Part shown: one piece after another, positions 52,732 through 61,187 of the stretch | Layout: every line of letters begins with the position of its first letter | Position numbering within the stretch: the first letter of the stretch is position 1 | Assembly (NCBI GenBank): GCA_937958105.1 | Contig: CALFXJ010000038.1 | Coordinates: 1-64,000 of the forward strand | Reading direction: 5' to 3' | DNA: 64,000 nt | From: an uncultured Cellvibrio sp. | GTDB lineage: Bacteria; Pseudomonadota; Gammaproteobacteria; Pseudomonadales; Cellvibrionaceae | Made by a program: the position numbers and the translations under genes | Notes under the pieces: model-generated | Seen by the model: only the letters and a program-made list of their open reading frames with translations | Told to the model about the DNA's origin: nothing | The model's database searches: none

Positions 52732-53805
52732 TCAGGCTGCAAGCGATGGATGCTCGGCAAGGTGTTTGTGGATCAGCGGCAGTACGTATTCGCCTATACG
52801 ATAAGCCTCTTCAAGATGCGGACTTGCCGCGAGCAGAAAGCTGCTGAAACCTGCCTCGATATATTCAATCAAGCGTTGAGCCACCTGTTCATAACTGCCG
52901 ATCAGGGACGCCCGTGCACCTGAGTAGGCCACCGGCAGACTCCACAGATTGGGGGCAAGCGGTTGTTCATCGCCCCCCTTGCCGAAACCAGACTGCTGCC
53001 AGAAGCGGCGTGCATCAAATACTGCTTCTTCTTCCGTCTCCCGCGCCAGTACATCCAGACGAATACCCGCACTCAGATTGCGATTCTGTTGCTGCAGCAA
53101 AATCTGAAGTTCAGCGAGGGCTTTCTGCGCATCAACTACTGCAGCGCCATCGAAGAGATGCACATCCGCCTGACGCGCCGACAATTCGTAGGCAGTCGGT
53201 GTATTGCCACTGAGATAAATCCGTGGAACAGCATTATTTGCCAGCGGCCCCTGGAAACCGCCATCAAGCACTTCAAAAAATTCACCTTTAAAACTGAAAG
53301 GCGACTGTGTGATCACACCTTTGGCGGTAATCAGGAACTCATCGATGCGCTGTAATAATTTGTCTTCGGCGAGAAAATCTCCCTGCTGACGGCGCTCCTG
53401 TTCTGTACCACCGCTGGAGAGCTGCCAGGCAAAACGATTGCCGGTAAAGCGCTGATAACTGACCGCGTTCTTGGCTGCGTAAACGGCTGAGCCACGGGCT
53501 GCTTCAAACTCAGCCAGCAGCCGCAGGCGCCGGGTTGAACGGGCAAGGTAGCCAGCGATAATCCAGGACTCATCACCCTGCACATCATGTTGTACCTGAA
53601 TGCCATCGAATCCGGCCAACTCGGCGGCGCGGGCGATCTGGTGCAGGTAATCGAAATAATTGAACCGGCTGCCCCGTGGATCGGTAACCTCATCCACATA
53701 GGGCCGAGGCTCACCCGGCAGACGTTCGCCGCGCTTGTAACGTGTTGCATCCGCCAGCCGCGCATCGCTGGCGGCGGGCAATTGCCATAAAAATTCTATT
53801 GTCAT
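52732..53805 (-). CDS. SsuD-related monooxygenase paralog with altered active-site loop
   Basis: The 357-residue luciferase-fold protein resembles SsuD (FLWQLPAASDARLADATRY, NYFDYLHQIARAAELAGFDGIQV, RLRLLAEFEAARGSAVYAAKNAVSYQRFTGNRFAWQLSSGG, and GSYEQVAQRLIEYIEAGFSSFLLAASPHLEEAYRIGE). Where SsuD has the LLRGG loop near residue 300 this protein has LPVAYSGARASLIG, so the active-site Arg may be shifted or lost. The substrate may therefore differ from that of SsuD. It is 14 bases upstream of the other SsuD-type gene and in the same operon. Confidence 0.85.
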   Translation of the reverse strand: MTIEFLWQLPAASDARLADATRYKRGERLPGEPRPYVDEVTDPRGSRFNYFDYLHQIARAAELAGFDGIQVQHDVQGDESWIIAGYLARSTRRLRLLAEFEAARGSAVYAAKNAVSYQRFTGNRFAWQLSSGGTEQERRQQGDFLAEDKLLQRIDEFLITAKGVITQSPFSFKGEFFEVLDGGFQGPLANNAVPRIYLSGNTPTAYELSARQADVHLFDGAAVVDAQKALAELQILLQQQNRNLSAGIRLDVLARETEEEAVFDARRFWQQSGFGKGGDEQPLAPNLWSLPVAYSGARASLIGSYEQVAQRLIEYIEAGFSSFLLAASPHLEEAYRIGEYVLPLIHKHLAEHPSLAA

Positions 53806-53822
53806 GGTAGCTCCTGTTGCTG

Positions 53823-54926
53823 TCAGCTGACCCGCCCTGCTTTGCGCCAGCTGGCGAGCAGCTCCCGCGCAGCAAGCAAGGGGCGATGATCAACCCAGTC
53901 CGCAAAATCAAAGTTATGTTCAAGAAATCCATGCAGCCACAAGGATTGTTTCTGGGATTCAAACCAGCTCAACCGTTGCGCCGAAAGATCTGGATATAAA
54001 TGGCGATGAAAATCGTTGCGGTAAGCTTCGCTCACCGCTTCACTGCTGCCGCGGGTTTCTTTTTCGAGCACATCGCGCACACGCTCAAGGTTGTCCGCCG
54101 CCCAGTCCGCTGCTCGCAGAGTCTGTGCAAGAAAACGCACCAGCACATCAAAGTGCCGGTTGAGCAGATCCGCGTGGACCGTAATGGGCCGCGGCGTGCC
54201 GTTGTTGATGCGATAGATCGGGTCAGTCAGCTGATCCAGATCAATACCGACCACCACGCCGGCTGCCCGCGCTGCATCAACAGCGGAAGCGCCCTTAACA
54301 TAAACTGCATCCACTTCGCCCCGCGCCAGATAATCAATACCACTCCACAGTTTTCCCGGGCCGCTGGTTTTAGCCACAAAGGTTTGGTCGGGATGTGCAC
54401 GATTGGCCGGGACTTCCACCAGTTCTACATCATCAAAGGTCAGCCCCGCCGAACGCAGCGCACCGCGATAACCTTGAATCGACATACCACGGGCAATACT
54501 GGTCCCGCGCTGATGGGACGGAATAACGTGATCATTCCAGTCAGGCAGTGCCAGACGTTTTCCTTTTAAGTGTGCGGGCCGGGTAATGCCGGAATCCGGA
54601 CGAACGAGGATGGTCTGCCACTCGTCGATCCAGGTGAGGCCGATCAAGCGGGTTTCTGCTCCCTGGGCCCGGGCCGCCAGGGCCAGGATGTTGCCACCTT
54701 CACGAATTAATTCCGGCAGCTGATGATCGTAGTGATGCCGACCCAGCTCGCGGCTGTCCTGCAGCGTTTTTATCTCAATGCCATCGGATGAAAATTCTTC
54801 ATCCAGCCAGCCAAGCTGATAAGCAAGACCTGTAGCTGTGGGAACCGGACAGCGGGTAAACCAGATGCGCGACAAGCTGCCCGCAGAATCGGCAGCAGAG
54901 GATTTTGATAAATGAGTTGCTGGCAT
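53823..54926 (-). CDS. DszB-like sulfinate desulfinase homolog, paralog C
   Basis: The 367-residue protein lacks a signal peptide. C26 lies in IWFTRCPVPT, H65 and R75 in RHHYDHQLPELIREGGNI; the His-Arg spacing is ten residues, as in DszB. It has a 20-residue N-terminal extension over paralog B. It is the first gene of an operon with two SsuD-type monooxygenases, 17 bases ahead of the next gene. A sulfinate made by a monooxygenase could be cleaved here to sulfite. Confidence 0.78.
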   Translation of the reverse strand: MPATHLSKSSAADSAGSLSRIWFTRCPVPTATGLAYQLGWLDEEFSSDGIEIKTLQDSRELGRHHYDHQLPELIREGGNILALAARAQGAETRLIGLTWIDEWQTILVRPDSGITRPAHLKGKRLALPDWNDHVIPSHQRGTSIARGMSIQGYRGALRSAGLTFDDVELVEVPANRAHPDQTFVAKTSGPGKLWSGIDYLARGEVDAVYVKGASAVDAARAAGVVVGIDLDQLTDPIYRINNGTPRPITVHADLLNRHFDVLVRFLAQTLRAADWAADNLERVRDVLEKETRGSSEAVSEAYRNDFHRHLYPDLSAQRLSWFESQKQSLWLHGFLEHNFDFADWVDHRPLLAARELLASWRKAGRVS

Positions 54927-55043
54927 GGATTCATGTCCTTGGTGAAAAAAGGGAAAGTGAAGTCAGCCTGGATCAGTCATTCGTCCATAAATGTCGGGTC
55001 AGGGGGCCGCACAAACCACAGACTGACTTCACCTGCAGGCTAA

Positions 55044-55059
55044 AGCAGAAAGCATTCCA
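55044..55059 (-). promoter_or_regulatory. Possible sigma-54 promoter upstream of DszB-like paralog C
   Basis: On the minus strand it reads TGGAATGCTTTCTGCT. The spacing is ten bases and the -12 element CTGCT is fair, but the -24 element TGGAAT lacks CAC. It lies 118 bases upstream of the start and is the weakest of the set. Confidence 0.45.
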
Positions 55060-55308
55060 GCTTTTACAATTGCTAAAAAAACTTCCCATCCGCATGCCTG
55101 CTTGTCCTGATATCGGCTTCTGCTGGCAGGCTGGAGAGGTTTTCTGGCTGGGAGAACAGCAAACGCTAAGATACACCCGGGCGAATATCCGCACTGTCGA
55201 TGTTCGCTTCGCAACAATCACTGCGACAGGTGTTGCATTTCAAACAGGTTTTTTTCTCCTTTCAGAGTTTCTCTCTCAATATACCGGCGATTGTGCCCAG
55301 CAGCATTT

Positions 55309-55324
55309 TGGCCTGAGGCTTGCT
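55309..55324 (+). promoter_or_regulatory. Sigma-54 promoter upstream of the ABC exporter pair
   Basis: TGGCCTGAGGCTTGCT, preceded by TTT, has a perfect -12 element TTGCT and correct spacing; the -24 element TGGCCT is close to the consensus. It lies about 76 bases upstream of the small open frame at 55400 and 190 bases before the exporter start. Confidence 0.65.
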
Positions 55325-55399
55325 TTGCCCTCTGCCTGGAACTACCGGGCAGTCACATTCGCCCGGAAAAAATAATTGCCGTCTGCAAGAGAAATATTC

Positions 55400-55522
55400 A
55401 TGAAGAAATTTCATCTGTTTTACCAGAGTCCTGTTTTACCAGCACCGTCCGGACACCTTCTTATGCTGCTACTGCTGAGCGGCCTGGGTTTGCCCATGCA
55501 GGAAATTCACTGGCATGAATAA
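55400..55522 (+). CDS. Possible 40-residue peptide overlapping the ABC exporter start
   Basis: An ATG at 55400 opens a 40-codon frame that ends eight bases inside the exporter gene (overlap ATGAATAA). It begins MKKFHLFYQS, has a Leu-rich hydrophobic centre (GHLLMLLLLSGLGL) and ends with HWHE. Only a weak AAGAGA precedes the ATG. The overlap would couple its translation with that of the exporter. It may be a leader peptide, a small membrane partner or a chance frame. Confidence 0.4.
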   Translation: MKKFHLFYQSPVLPAPSGHLLMLLLLSGLGLPMQEIHWHE

Positions 55523-57311
55523 ATCCTATCCCCTGTTGCGCTGCCTTGCGCTTTACCGCGAGATGCCGTGGCGTTTCTGTCTCACCGCACTGCTCTTCGC
55601 GCTCGGCAATCTCGGCATGGTGTGGCAGCAATGGTTATTGGGAAGAGCCGTCCACGATGTCGAACGTGGTGCAGCCGTCGTACGTCTGGCGGACGGCAGC
55701 CTTGATTACACCATCGCACTGACCTGGCTCGCGATTTTATTTGCCGTGGCCCTGGGACGTGGACTTGTGCAGTACTGCGCCGGACTCCTGGCATTGATCA
55801 TCGGCCAGGATCTGCTGTTCATTCTGCGCGAGCGGATTTTTTCGCAGGTGCAGCGTCTGGATCTGGCCTATCACCGCGCTCACGGCGTCGGTGGAATGGT
55901 GACCCGCACGACCCGCGATGCCGATAAACTGCGCGACGCGCTGATCAATTTCTGGCGGCAGGTCTTTGAAACAGCGCTGCTGGTCATCGCCTCGGTGGGT
56001 ATGCTGTGCTGGTATTCCCCGCTGCTGGGTCTGGTGCCCCTGGTGATTACCTTAATTGGCATGGCTGTATTTATTTTCCAAACAGATCATCTGGTCACCT
56101 TGGATCGAGCGGTAGGCGCCGCTTACGATCAGGTGAATCAAAATCTGAACGAAGGTGTCGGCGGTGTGCGGGTGATCAAAGCCTTCGGGCTTGAACCCGT
56201 GCGTATCGACGACTTCGCTACGCAGGTCAATGCGTTTGTTGTACATGCGCGAACCGCGCTGGCCTATGCCACATCACGTATTCCTCTGCCGCAGATCATC
56301 ATTGCACTCGGGCACGTATGGGTACTGTGTTACGGCGCGCATCTGGTCGGCCAGGGCCACCTGAATATCGGTGAGCTGGTCGCCTCGGTGTTGCTGGTCA
56401 ACACACTGGTTCTCCGGGTGGAAGGTATCGGTCGCATCATGCAGATCTTTGCCGATGCCCGCGCCTCGGCGGCCCGCATCTGGGAGCTGCTGGATGCACG
56501 GCCACGTATTACCGGTGGCCACCAGCCTGTGCCGGAAGGCGACCCGGGAATGCGTCTGATCGACGTGAGTGTTAATCCCCTGGGTCAGGGTAATCCGATT
56601 CTGTCGCACTGCTCACTCGCGATAAATGCCGGCGAGATCCTTGCGGTCGTCGGCGCAACCGGCAGCGGCAAAAGCAGTCTGCTTGCAGTTTTACCGCGTC
56701 TGCTGGATGTGGAAGCCGGTAAGGTTTTAATTGGTAATGACGAGCATGGCTGGGTCGACATCCGCACTGTGGGTACCGAGGCGCTGCGCCAGCACGTGCA
56801 CGTTGTGCCCCAGGAAAGTTTTTTATTTTCCGATACTCTCGCCGCTAACCTGCGCATCGCCCGGCCCGACGCCAGTGACGAGGCATTAATGGATGCTCTG
56901 CGTATGGCCGGAGCCGAAGACGTTGTGCAGCGCCTTGAACAAGGACTGCAGACCCGTATCGGCGATCGGGGACTGACCCTTTCCGGCGGCCAGCGGCAAC
57001 GTATCTGTCTTGCACGTGCGCTGCTCAGCCAGGCCGCCATCCTCGGCCTGGACGACGCTACCAGTGCTCTCGACGCAACAACCGAGCGCAGAATTCTCGA
57101 CAACATCCGCAACTTTAAACAGACACATGGCCGCAGCGTCAGCCTGGTGATCGTTTCCAGTAAATTGTCGACCGTCCTGCTCGCTGACCGCGTTGCGGTG
57201 CTTTCGCACGGAAAAATTATTGCGCAGGGTACGCACCAGATGCTCGCTGCGCACAACACCGTTTATCGTGATTTGATGGGGATAGAAGATGGCACCACCT
57301 GGCCGCGGTAA
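55515..57311 (+). CDS. Heterodimeric ABC exporter subunit with degenerate ATP site
   Basis: The 598-residue protein has six membrane helices and an ATPase domain. Walker A is GATGSGKS (about 381-388) and the signature LSGGQRQRICLARAL is normal. Walker B reads ILGLDDATSALD, with Asp in place of the catalytic Glu. Such degeneracy is typical of one half of heterodimeric exporters such as BmrCD, LmrCD or TM287/288. Its partner overlaps it by 23 bases. The substrate is unknown. It lies in the sulfur region behind a sigma-54-type promoter. Confidence 0.9.
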   Translation: MNKSYPLLRCLALYREMPWRFCLTALLFALGNLGMVWQQWLLGRAVHDVERGAAVVRLADGSLDYTIALTWLAILFAVALGRGLVQYCAGLLALIIGQDLLFILRERIFSQVQRLDLAYHRAHGVGGMVTRTTRDADKLRDALINFWRQVFETALLVIASVGMLCWYSPLLGLVPLVITLIGMAVFIFQTDHLVTLDRAVGAAYDQVNQNLNEGVGGVRVIKAFGLEPVRIDDFATQVNAFVVHARTALAYATSRIPLPQIIIALGHVWVLCYGAHLVGQGHLNIGELVASVLLVNTLVLRVEGIGRIMQIFADARASAARIWELLDARPRITGGHQPVPEGDPGMRLIDVSVNPLGQGNPILSHCSLAINAGEILAVVGATGSGKSSLLAVLPRLLDVEAGKVLIGNDEHGWVDIRTVGTEALRQHVHVVPQESFLFSDTLAANLRIARPDASDEALMDALRMAGAEDVVQRLEQGLQTRIGDRGLTLSGGQRQRICLARALLSQAAILGLDDATSALDATTERRILDNIRNFKQTHGRSVSLVIVSSKLSTVLLADRVAVLSHGKIIAQGTHQMLAAHNTVYRDLMGIEDGTTWPR

Positions 57312-59217
57312 TACCGCCCTGAGCGATATCGAACTTGAAGAAGCTCTGGCAAAAAAATCATTGGAGCGCGGCGTGCTCATGCGTCTGCTGCCGCTGTTGT
57401 ATCCAGTACGTGGATGGGTGATCGGTGCGGTATTGATCGAAGCCCTGTTAGTGGGTGCTATCTTTCTGCGACCCTGGCTCGTCAGTGAAGTGATCGATGA
57501 GGGGTTTATTCCTTCTGACAGCGGCATCGATGTGAATTACCAGGTAATCCTGTGGACCGGTATCGCCTTTACGCTGACCTGGATTGCGCGCTTTATCCTG
57601 GCCGGATTGGGCCAGTACGTGGCGGGCCGGGCAGCAATCAATGTGATCAATAGCCTGCGGGTGCGCGTCTTTACCCATGTGCAGCGTCTCAGCATCGGTT
57701 ATTTCGATCGCACCAAGGCCGGTCGTATCACCACCCGCGCAGACAGCGATGTCAACACACTCGAACCCTTGTTGATCCAGGGTCCGCCGGAACTCTTGTC
57801 CGCCCTGCTTCGCTGCATCGTGGCCGGTACCATGCTGTGGCTGATCTCGCCGCTGCTGTTTTTCAGCGTTGCAGCGGTGGTACCGATTCTGGTGGTAGCG
57901 ACGGTCATCTTCAAAAAAATCTCTCAGCGCAACTGGGGCATTGTAGCGGAAAACCGCAGCCGTTTTACCGCGCATCTGGTGGAAACCGTCGCGGGTGCAC
58001 GCACCATTAAACAGAATAATTTTGAAGCACCCAACCAGCTGCGTTACCGGCAGCTGGTGAGAAACTTTAATCAGTCACTGGTACGCGGCAATATCCGTTC
58101 GAGCTGGTTTGCACCACTCACCACCGTACTTACCACCAGCGCCATGGCCATCCTGCTGGTCGTGGGCGGACGCGGTGTGGCACTGGAACAGATTACACTG
58201 GGCCAGGTGGCTGCCAGTTTATTTTATGTGTTTATCTTTCTCGCACCGCTGCAGGAACTGAGTGACCTTTTTGAACGCTATGCCAATGGCGCAGCCTGCG
58301 CCCAGCGGATCTTTCTGTTGCTGGATACCGATCCTGACATTGTCGATCGCGAGGATGCCACGCATCTGCCTCAGGTTACGGGTGAAGTTGCCTTCAACCA
58401 GGTACGCTTCGCCTACACACCGGATGCCAGTCGCTGGATCATCGATGGTCTTGATCTGCATATCGCGGCCGGTGAAGTACTGGCGATTGTCGGTCCGACC
58501 GGTCATGGCAAAAGTACACTGGTACAACTGCTGACCCGGTTCTACGACGTGGGCCGCGGCAGCGTGACCATCGACGGACAGGATGTACGACACTTCACCC
58601 AGCGCAGCCTGCGCCGTCACGTCGGTGTGGTGCTGCAGGATAATGTGCTGTTCAGCGGTTCCATCCTCGACAACCTGCGCCTTGCTGCGCCGGATGCCAG
58701 CGATGAACAGCTGATTGCAGCAGCCCGGGAACTGGGGGCTGACGATCTGCTGGAAAATCTGCCCGACGGTTATCACACCCAGGTCGGTCCGCTCGGCTCT
58801 CTGCTCAGTCACGGCCAACGTCAACTGGTGTGTCTGGTACGCGCTTATCTCGCCAATCCTGCGATCCTGGTACTCGATGAAGCCACCTCAGCTGTGGATG
58901 TAAAAACCGAACGGCGCATTCAGCTGGCATTGCGCCGTTTGTGCGAAGGACGCACCGCCATCATCATCGCTCACCGCCTTTCCACCATACGCGATGCGGA
59001 CCGCATTGCGGTAATCCGTGAAGGGAAACTGGTAGAACTGGGTAATCACACGGACCTGATTGCACAGGGAGGTTTTTATGCGTCGCTTTATCAGGCTTAT
59101 GAGGAAAACAGTCTGGGAGTAAATGTAAAACCCCGAGATGAATTCAGGCAGAAAAATCTTGAAGAAAAAATCGAGGATAATCCTGCAGAAGAAAATGTGA
59201 TTGACGCGCTGGCTTAG
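57289..59217 (+). CDS. Heterodimeric ABC exporter subunit with catalytic ATP site
   Basis: The 642-residue protein has six membrane helices, Walker A GPTGHGKST (about 402-410) and Walker B ILVLDEATSAVD with the catalytic Glu. Its signature motif is LSHGQRQLVCL instead of LSGGQ. In the heterodimer this altered signature would face the Asp-containing site of the partner, which completes the expected degenerate site. A charged C-terminal tail rich in Glu, Lys and Asn ends the protein. The tandem arrangement resembles MdlAB. Confidence 0.9.
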   Translation: MAPPGRGNTALSDIELEEALAKKSLERGVLMRLLPLLYPVRGWVIGAVLIEALLVGAIFLRPWLVSEVIDEGFIPSDSGIDVNYQVILWTGIAFTLTWIARFILAGLGQYVAGRAAINVINSLRVRVFTHVQRLSIGYFDRTKAGRITTRADSDVNTLEPLLIQGPPELLSALLRCIVAGTMLWLISPLLFFSVAAVVPILVVATVIFKKISQRNWGIVAENRSRFTAHLVETVAGARTIKQNNFEAPNQLRYRQLVRNFNQSLVRGNIRSSWFAPLTTVLTTSAMAILLVVGGRGVALEQITLGQVAASLFYVFIFLAPLQELSDLFERYANGAACAQRIFLLLDTDPDIVDREDATHLPQVTGEVAFNQVRFAYTPDASRWIIDGLDLHIAAGEVLAIVGPTGHGKSTLVQLLTRFYDVGRGSVTIDGQDVRHFTQRSLRRHVGVVLQDNVLFSGSILDNLRLAAPDASDEQLIAAARELGADDLLENLPDGYHTQVGPLGSLLSHGQRQLVCLVRAYLANPAILVLDEATSAVDVKTERRIQLALRRLCEGRTAIIIAHRLSTIRDADRIAVIREGKLVELGNHTDLIAQGGFYASLYQAYEENSLGVNVKPRDEFRQKNLEEKIEDNPAEENVIDALA

Positions 59218-59235
59218 CCAGCGCATCGCAACGGT

Positions 59236-59451
59236 TTAAAAAACTGCGACTGACACCTCGGTAGCCTTGATCAACGCTACGACTTCCTTACCCACTTCCA
59301 GCCCCAGATCATCCACAGAGCGTGTGGTGATAACCGAGGTGATAATTCCAGCGGGCGTATCAATATCCACTTCCGACACCACCGAGCCACGCACTATCTC
59401 GCGGATCTTGCCATGAAACTGATTGCGTACATTCACTGCTGTAATAGCCAT
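59236..59451 (-). CDS. Small Mop/TOBE-domain protein
   Basis: The 71-residue protein starts MAITAVNVRNQFHGKIREIVRG and ends with EVGKEVVALIKATEVSVAVF, the TOBE (Mop) domain of about 65 residues. Mop proteins assemble into hexamers that bind molybdate or tungstate, and may also bind other oxyanions. It has AGAGGAAA upstream and lies 26 bases after ssuB on the same strand. An oxyanion-sensing or storage role for sulfate or molybdate is possible. Convergent with the exporter operon. Confidence 0.9.
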   Translation of the reverse strand: MAITAVNVRNQFHGKIREIVRGSVVSEVDIDTPAGIITSVITTRSVDDLGLEVGKEVVALIKATEVSVAVF

Positions 59452-59477
59452 ATAAATTTCCTCTTGAAAAATTTGAG

Positions 59478-60314
59478 TTACCAGGACAAACGGTATTCAC
59501 CTAAACGATTGAAATCCACGTAGTTTCGAGGTGGTTCTTCCTGCGGCACTTCACCACCGATTTCGGCGATCACCTGCCGCTTGATTGCATTGAAATGAGG
59601 ACTGTTCCTGTCCCGCGGGCGCGCCGCATCAACCGGGATAACACGCCGAATGCGACCCGGGCGCGGTTCCATCACCACCACGCGGTCACCGAGAAACACA
59701 GCCTCATCGACGTCGTGGGTGACGAGGATCATAGTGATGCGTTCTTTCTGCCAGATGCGCTGCAACTCCTGCTGAAGATAACTGCGCGTCATTGCATCCA
59801 ATGCACCAAAGGGTTCGTCGAGCAGCAATATCTGTGGACGATTCACCAGCGCGCGGGCGATGGCAACGCGCTGGGACATACCGCCGGATAATTGATGAGG
59901 CCAGGCTTTCTCAAAACCTTTCAGCCCCACCAGCTCAATATGCTCCTGAATCCGCTCTGCTTTCTCCTGCGCCGACATTGACGAATTCTCCAGCGCCAGA
60001 GCTATATTGTCGGCAACGGACAGCCAGGGCAGCAGGCGATGCTCCTGAAAAACAATACCGCGTTGCAGGCTGGTGCCTTTGATCACCTGATCGCCCAGCT
60101 GAATGCTGCCCTGATAGTCATTGTCCAGACCGACCACCAGACGCAGCAGGGTTGACTTGCCGCATCCGCTGCTGCCGACAATGCTGACGAACTCACCAGG
60201 CAGGATCGTGAGATTAAAATTTTCCAGCACCGTCAACGACTGCTGATCATGCGAATATTCTTTGGTGATACTTTTTAACTGCAGCACCGGACGATTCTTT
60301 ACATCAGCACTCAT
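59478..60314 (-). CDS. ssuB: ABC transporter ATPase of the SsuB/TauB type
   Basis: The 278-residue ATPase has Walker A GSSGCGKS (about 47-54), Q-loop VFQEHRLLPWLSVADNIAL, signature LSGGMSQRVAIARAL and Walker B ILLLDEPFGALDAMTRS, all typical of SsuB. It energises an aliphatic sulfonate importer, most likely the SsuA-type protein and two permeases at 40536-43301, about 16 kb away. The ATG at 60312-60314 overlaps the ssuE stop (TGATG). It ends GEYRLSW. Confidence 0.92.
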   Translation of the reverse strand: MSADVKNRPVLQLKSITKEYSHDQQSLTVLENFNLTILPGEFVSIVGSSGCGKSTLLRLVVGLDNDYQGSIQLGDQVIKGTSLQRGIVFQEHRLLPWLSVADNIALALENSSMSAQEKAERIQEHIELVGLKGFEKAWPHQLSGGMSQRVAIARALVNRPQILLLDEPFGALDAMTRSYLQQELQRIWQKERITMILVTHDVDEAVFLGDRVVVMEPRPGRIRRVIPVDAARPRDRNSPHFNAIKRQVIAEIGGEVPQEEPPRNYVDFNRLGEYRLSW

Positions 60315-60886
60315 CACGCAATCGCCTGTACAGTTACCGCTGCCGGCTCGCGTTTGCCCGCCAGGCTTGAGTGAATGGAGACCGCTTCAGCAATGGCTTC
60401 CCGCGCGCGCTGCAACACCGGCTCGTTGGTAAGTTCATACCCGGTAAAGTCGCTGGACTGGCTGTAGATGCCGGTCGGTACAGTAAACGCGCCGAGGCTG
60501 CTGAACAGCGGACGGAGATGGCTTTCGATCACCAGCGCGTGATGAGCACTGCCGCCGTTGGCGGCCAGGATGACGGGCTTATGTTCCAGCCCGCCCCGCT
60601 CCACCAGATCAAACACATGCTTGAACAGTCCCGGATAAGCCGCACGATAAACAGGCGAAGCCACCACCAGCACATCTGACTGCTCAATATCATTCAACAG
60701 ACTTTCATGAAAACCGTTTAACTGGTTGCGATACAGCACCGCACCAAAGCCAGTGGCCAGCTGCGCCAGATCAATGATCTCGACGTCCACCTGGTGCAGG
60801 TGAGAAAATTCATTCACGATCGCCTGCACCAGCCCCAATGTTTTGGACGGATTGCTCAGCCCGCCCGAAAAACCTAATACACGCAT
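60314..60886 (-). CDS. ssuE: NAD(P)H-dependent FMN reductase (SsuE/MsuE)
   Basis: The 190-residue flavodoxin-fold protein has LGFSGGLSNPSKT at the start (FMN phosphate loop), VLVVASPVYRAAYPGLFKHVFDLV and NGGSAHHALVIESHLRPLFSSLGA, typical of SsuE/MsuE. It reduces FMN with NAD(P)H and supplies it to SsuD-type monooxygenases. I chose ATG 60884-60886, which has AGGAG upstream. A sigma-54-type promoter lies 40 bases upstream, and ssuB and the Mop gene follow. Confidence 0.92.
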   Translation of the reverse strand: MRVLGFSGGLSNPSKTLGLVQAIVNEFSHLHQVDVEIIDLAQLATGFGAVLYRNQLNGFHESLLNDIEQSDVLVVASPVYRAAYPGLFKHVFDLVERGGLEHKPVILAANGGSAHHALVIESHLRPLFSSLGAFTVPTGIYSQSSDFTGYELTNEPVLQRAREAIAEAVSIHSSLAGKREPAAVTVQAIA

Positions 60887-60925
60887 AACAACTCCTGAGT
60901 TAACAACCATGGATCAGACATAACC

Positions 60926-60941
60926 AGCAATAGCTGTGCCA
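60926..60941 (-). promoter_or_regulatory. Sigma-54 promoter of the ssuE-ssuB-mop operon
   Basis: On the minus strand it reads TGGCACAGCTATTGCT. Both elements match the consensus exactly, with ten bases between GG and GC. It lies 40 bases upstream of ssuE. The rest of 60942-61187 has no recognisable feature. Confidence 0.9.
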
Positions 60942-61187
60942 GCCACCCATCCCCAGCCAATAGTGACCTCGAATAAAAACAGGTGTTGAAAATTTAACAG
61001 CGGCAATACCGACCATTGAAGCACCTGTTGATTTTGAAGCAGCTGATCAAGGTATTTGATCCATCAAAAACAGTTTGCAGAGCTCAAGAAATAATTTTTT
61101 AAGACTCAATTTTTTATTTCGTGAATCCTGAAAAAGACGTGTAGATATAAGCGTATAAGAAATTATTATTTTGATTTTCGAGAGCCG

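Larger units (their letters stand above)
54927..55399. other. Divergent control region between the paralog C operon and the ABC exporter operon
   Basis: This 473-base gap holds two opposed sigma-54-type sequences (55044-55059 minus, 55309-55324 plus). No well-supported gene is visible; several short frames have no ribosome binding site. Confidence 0.5.
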
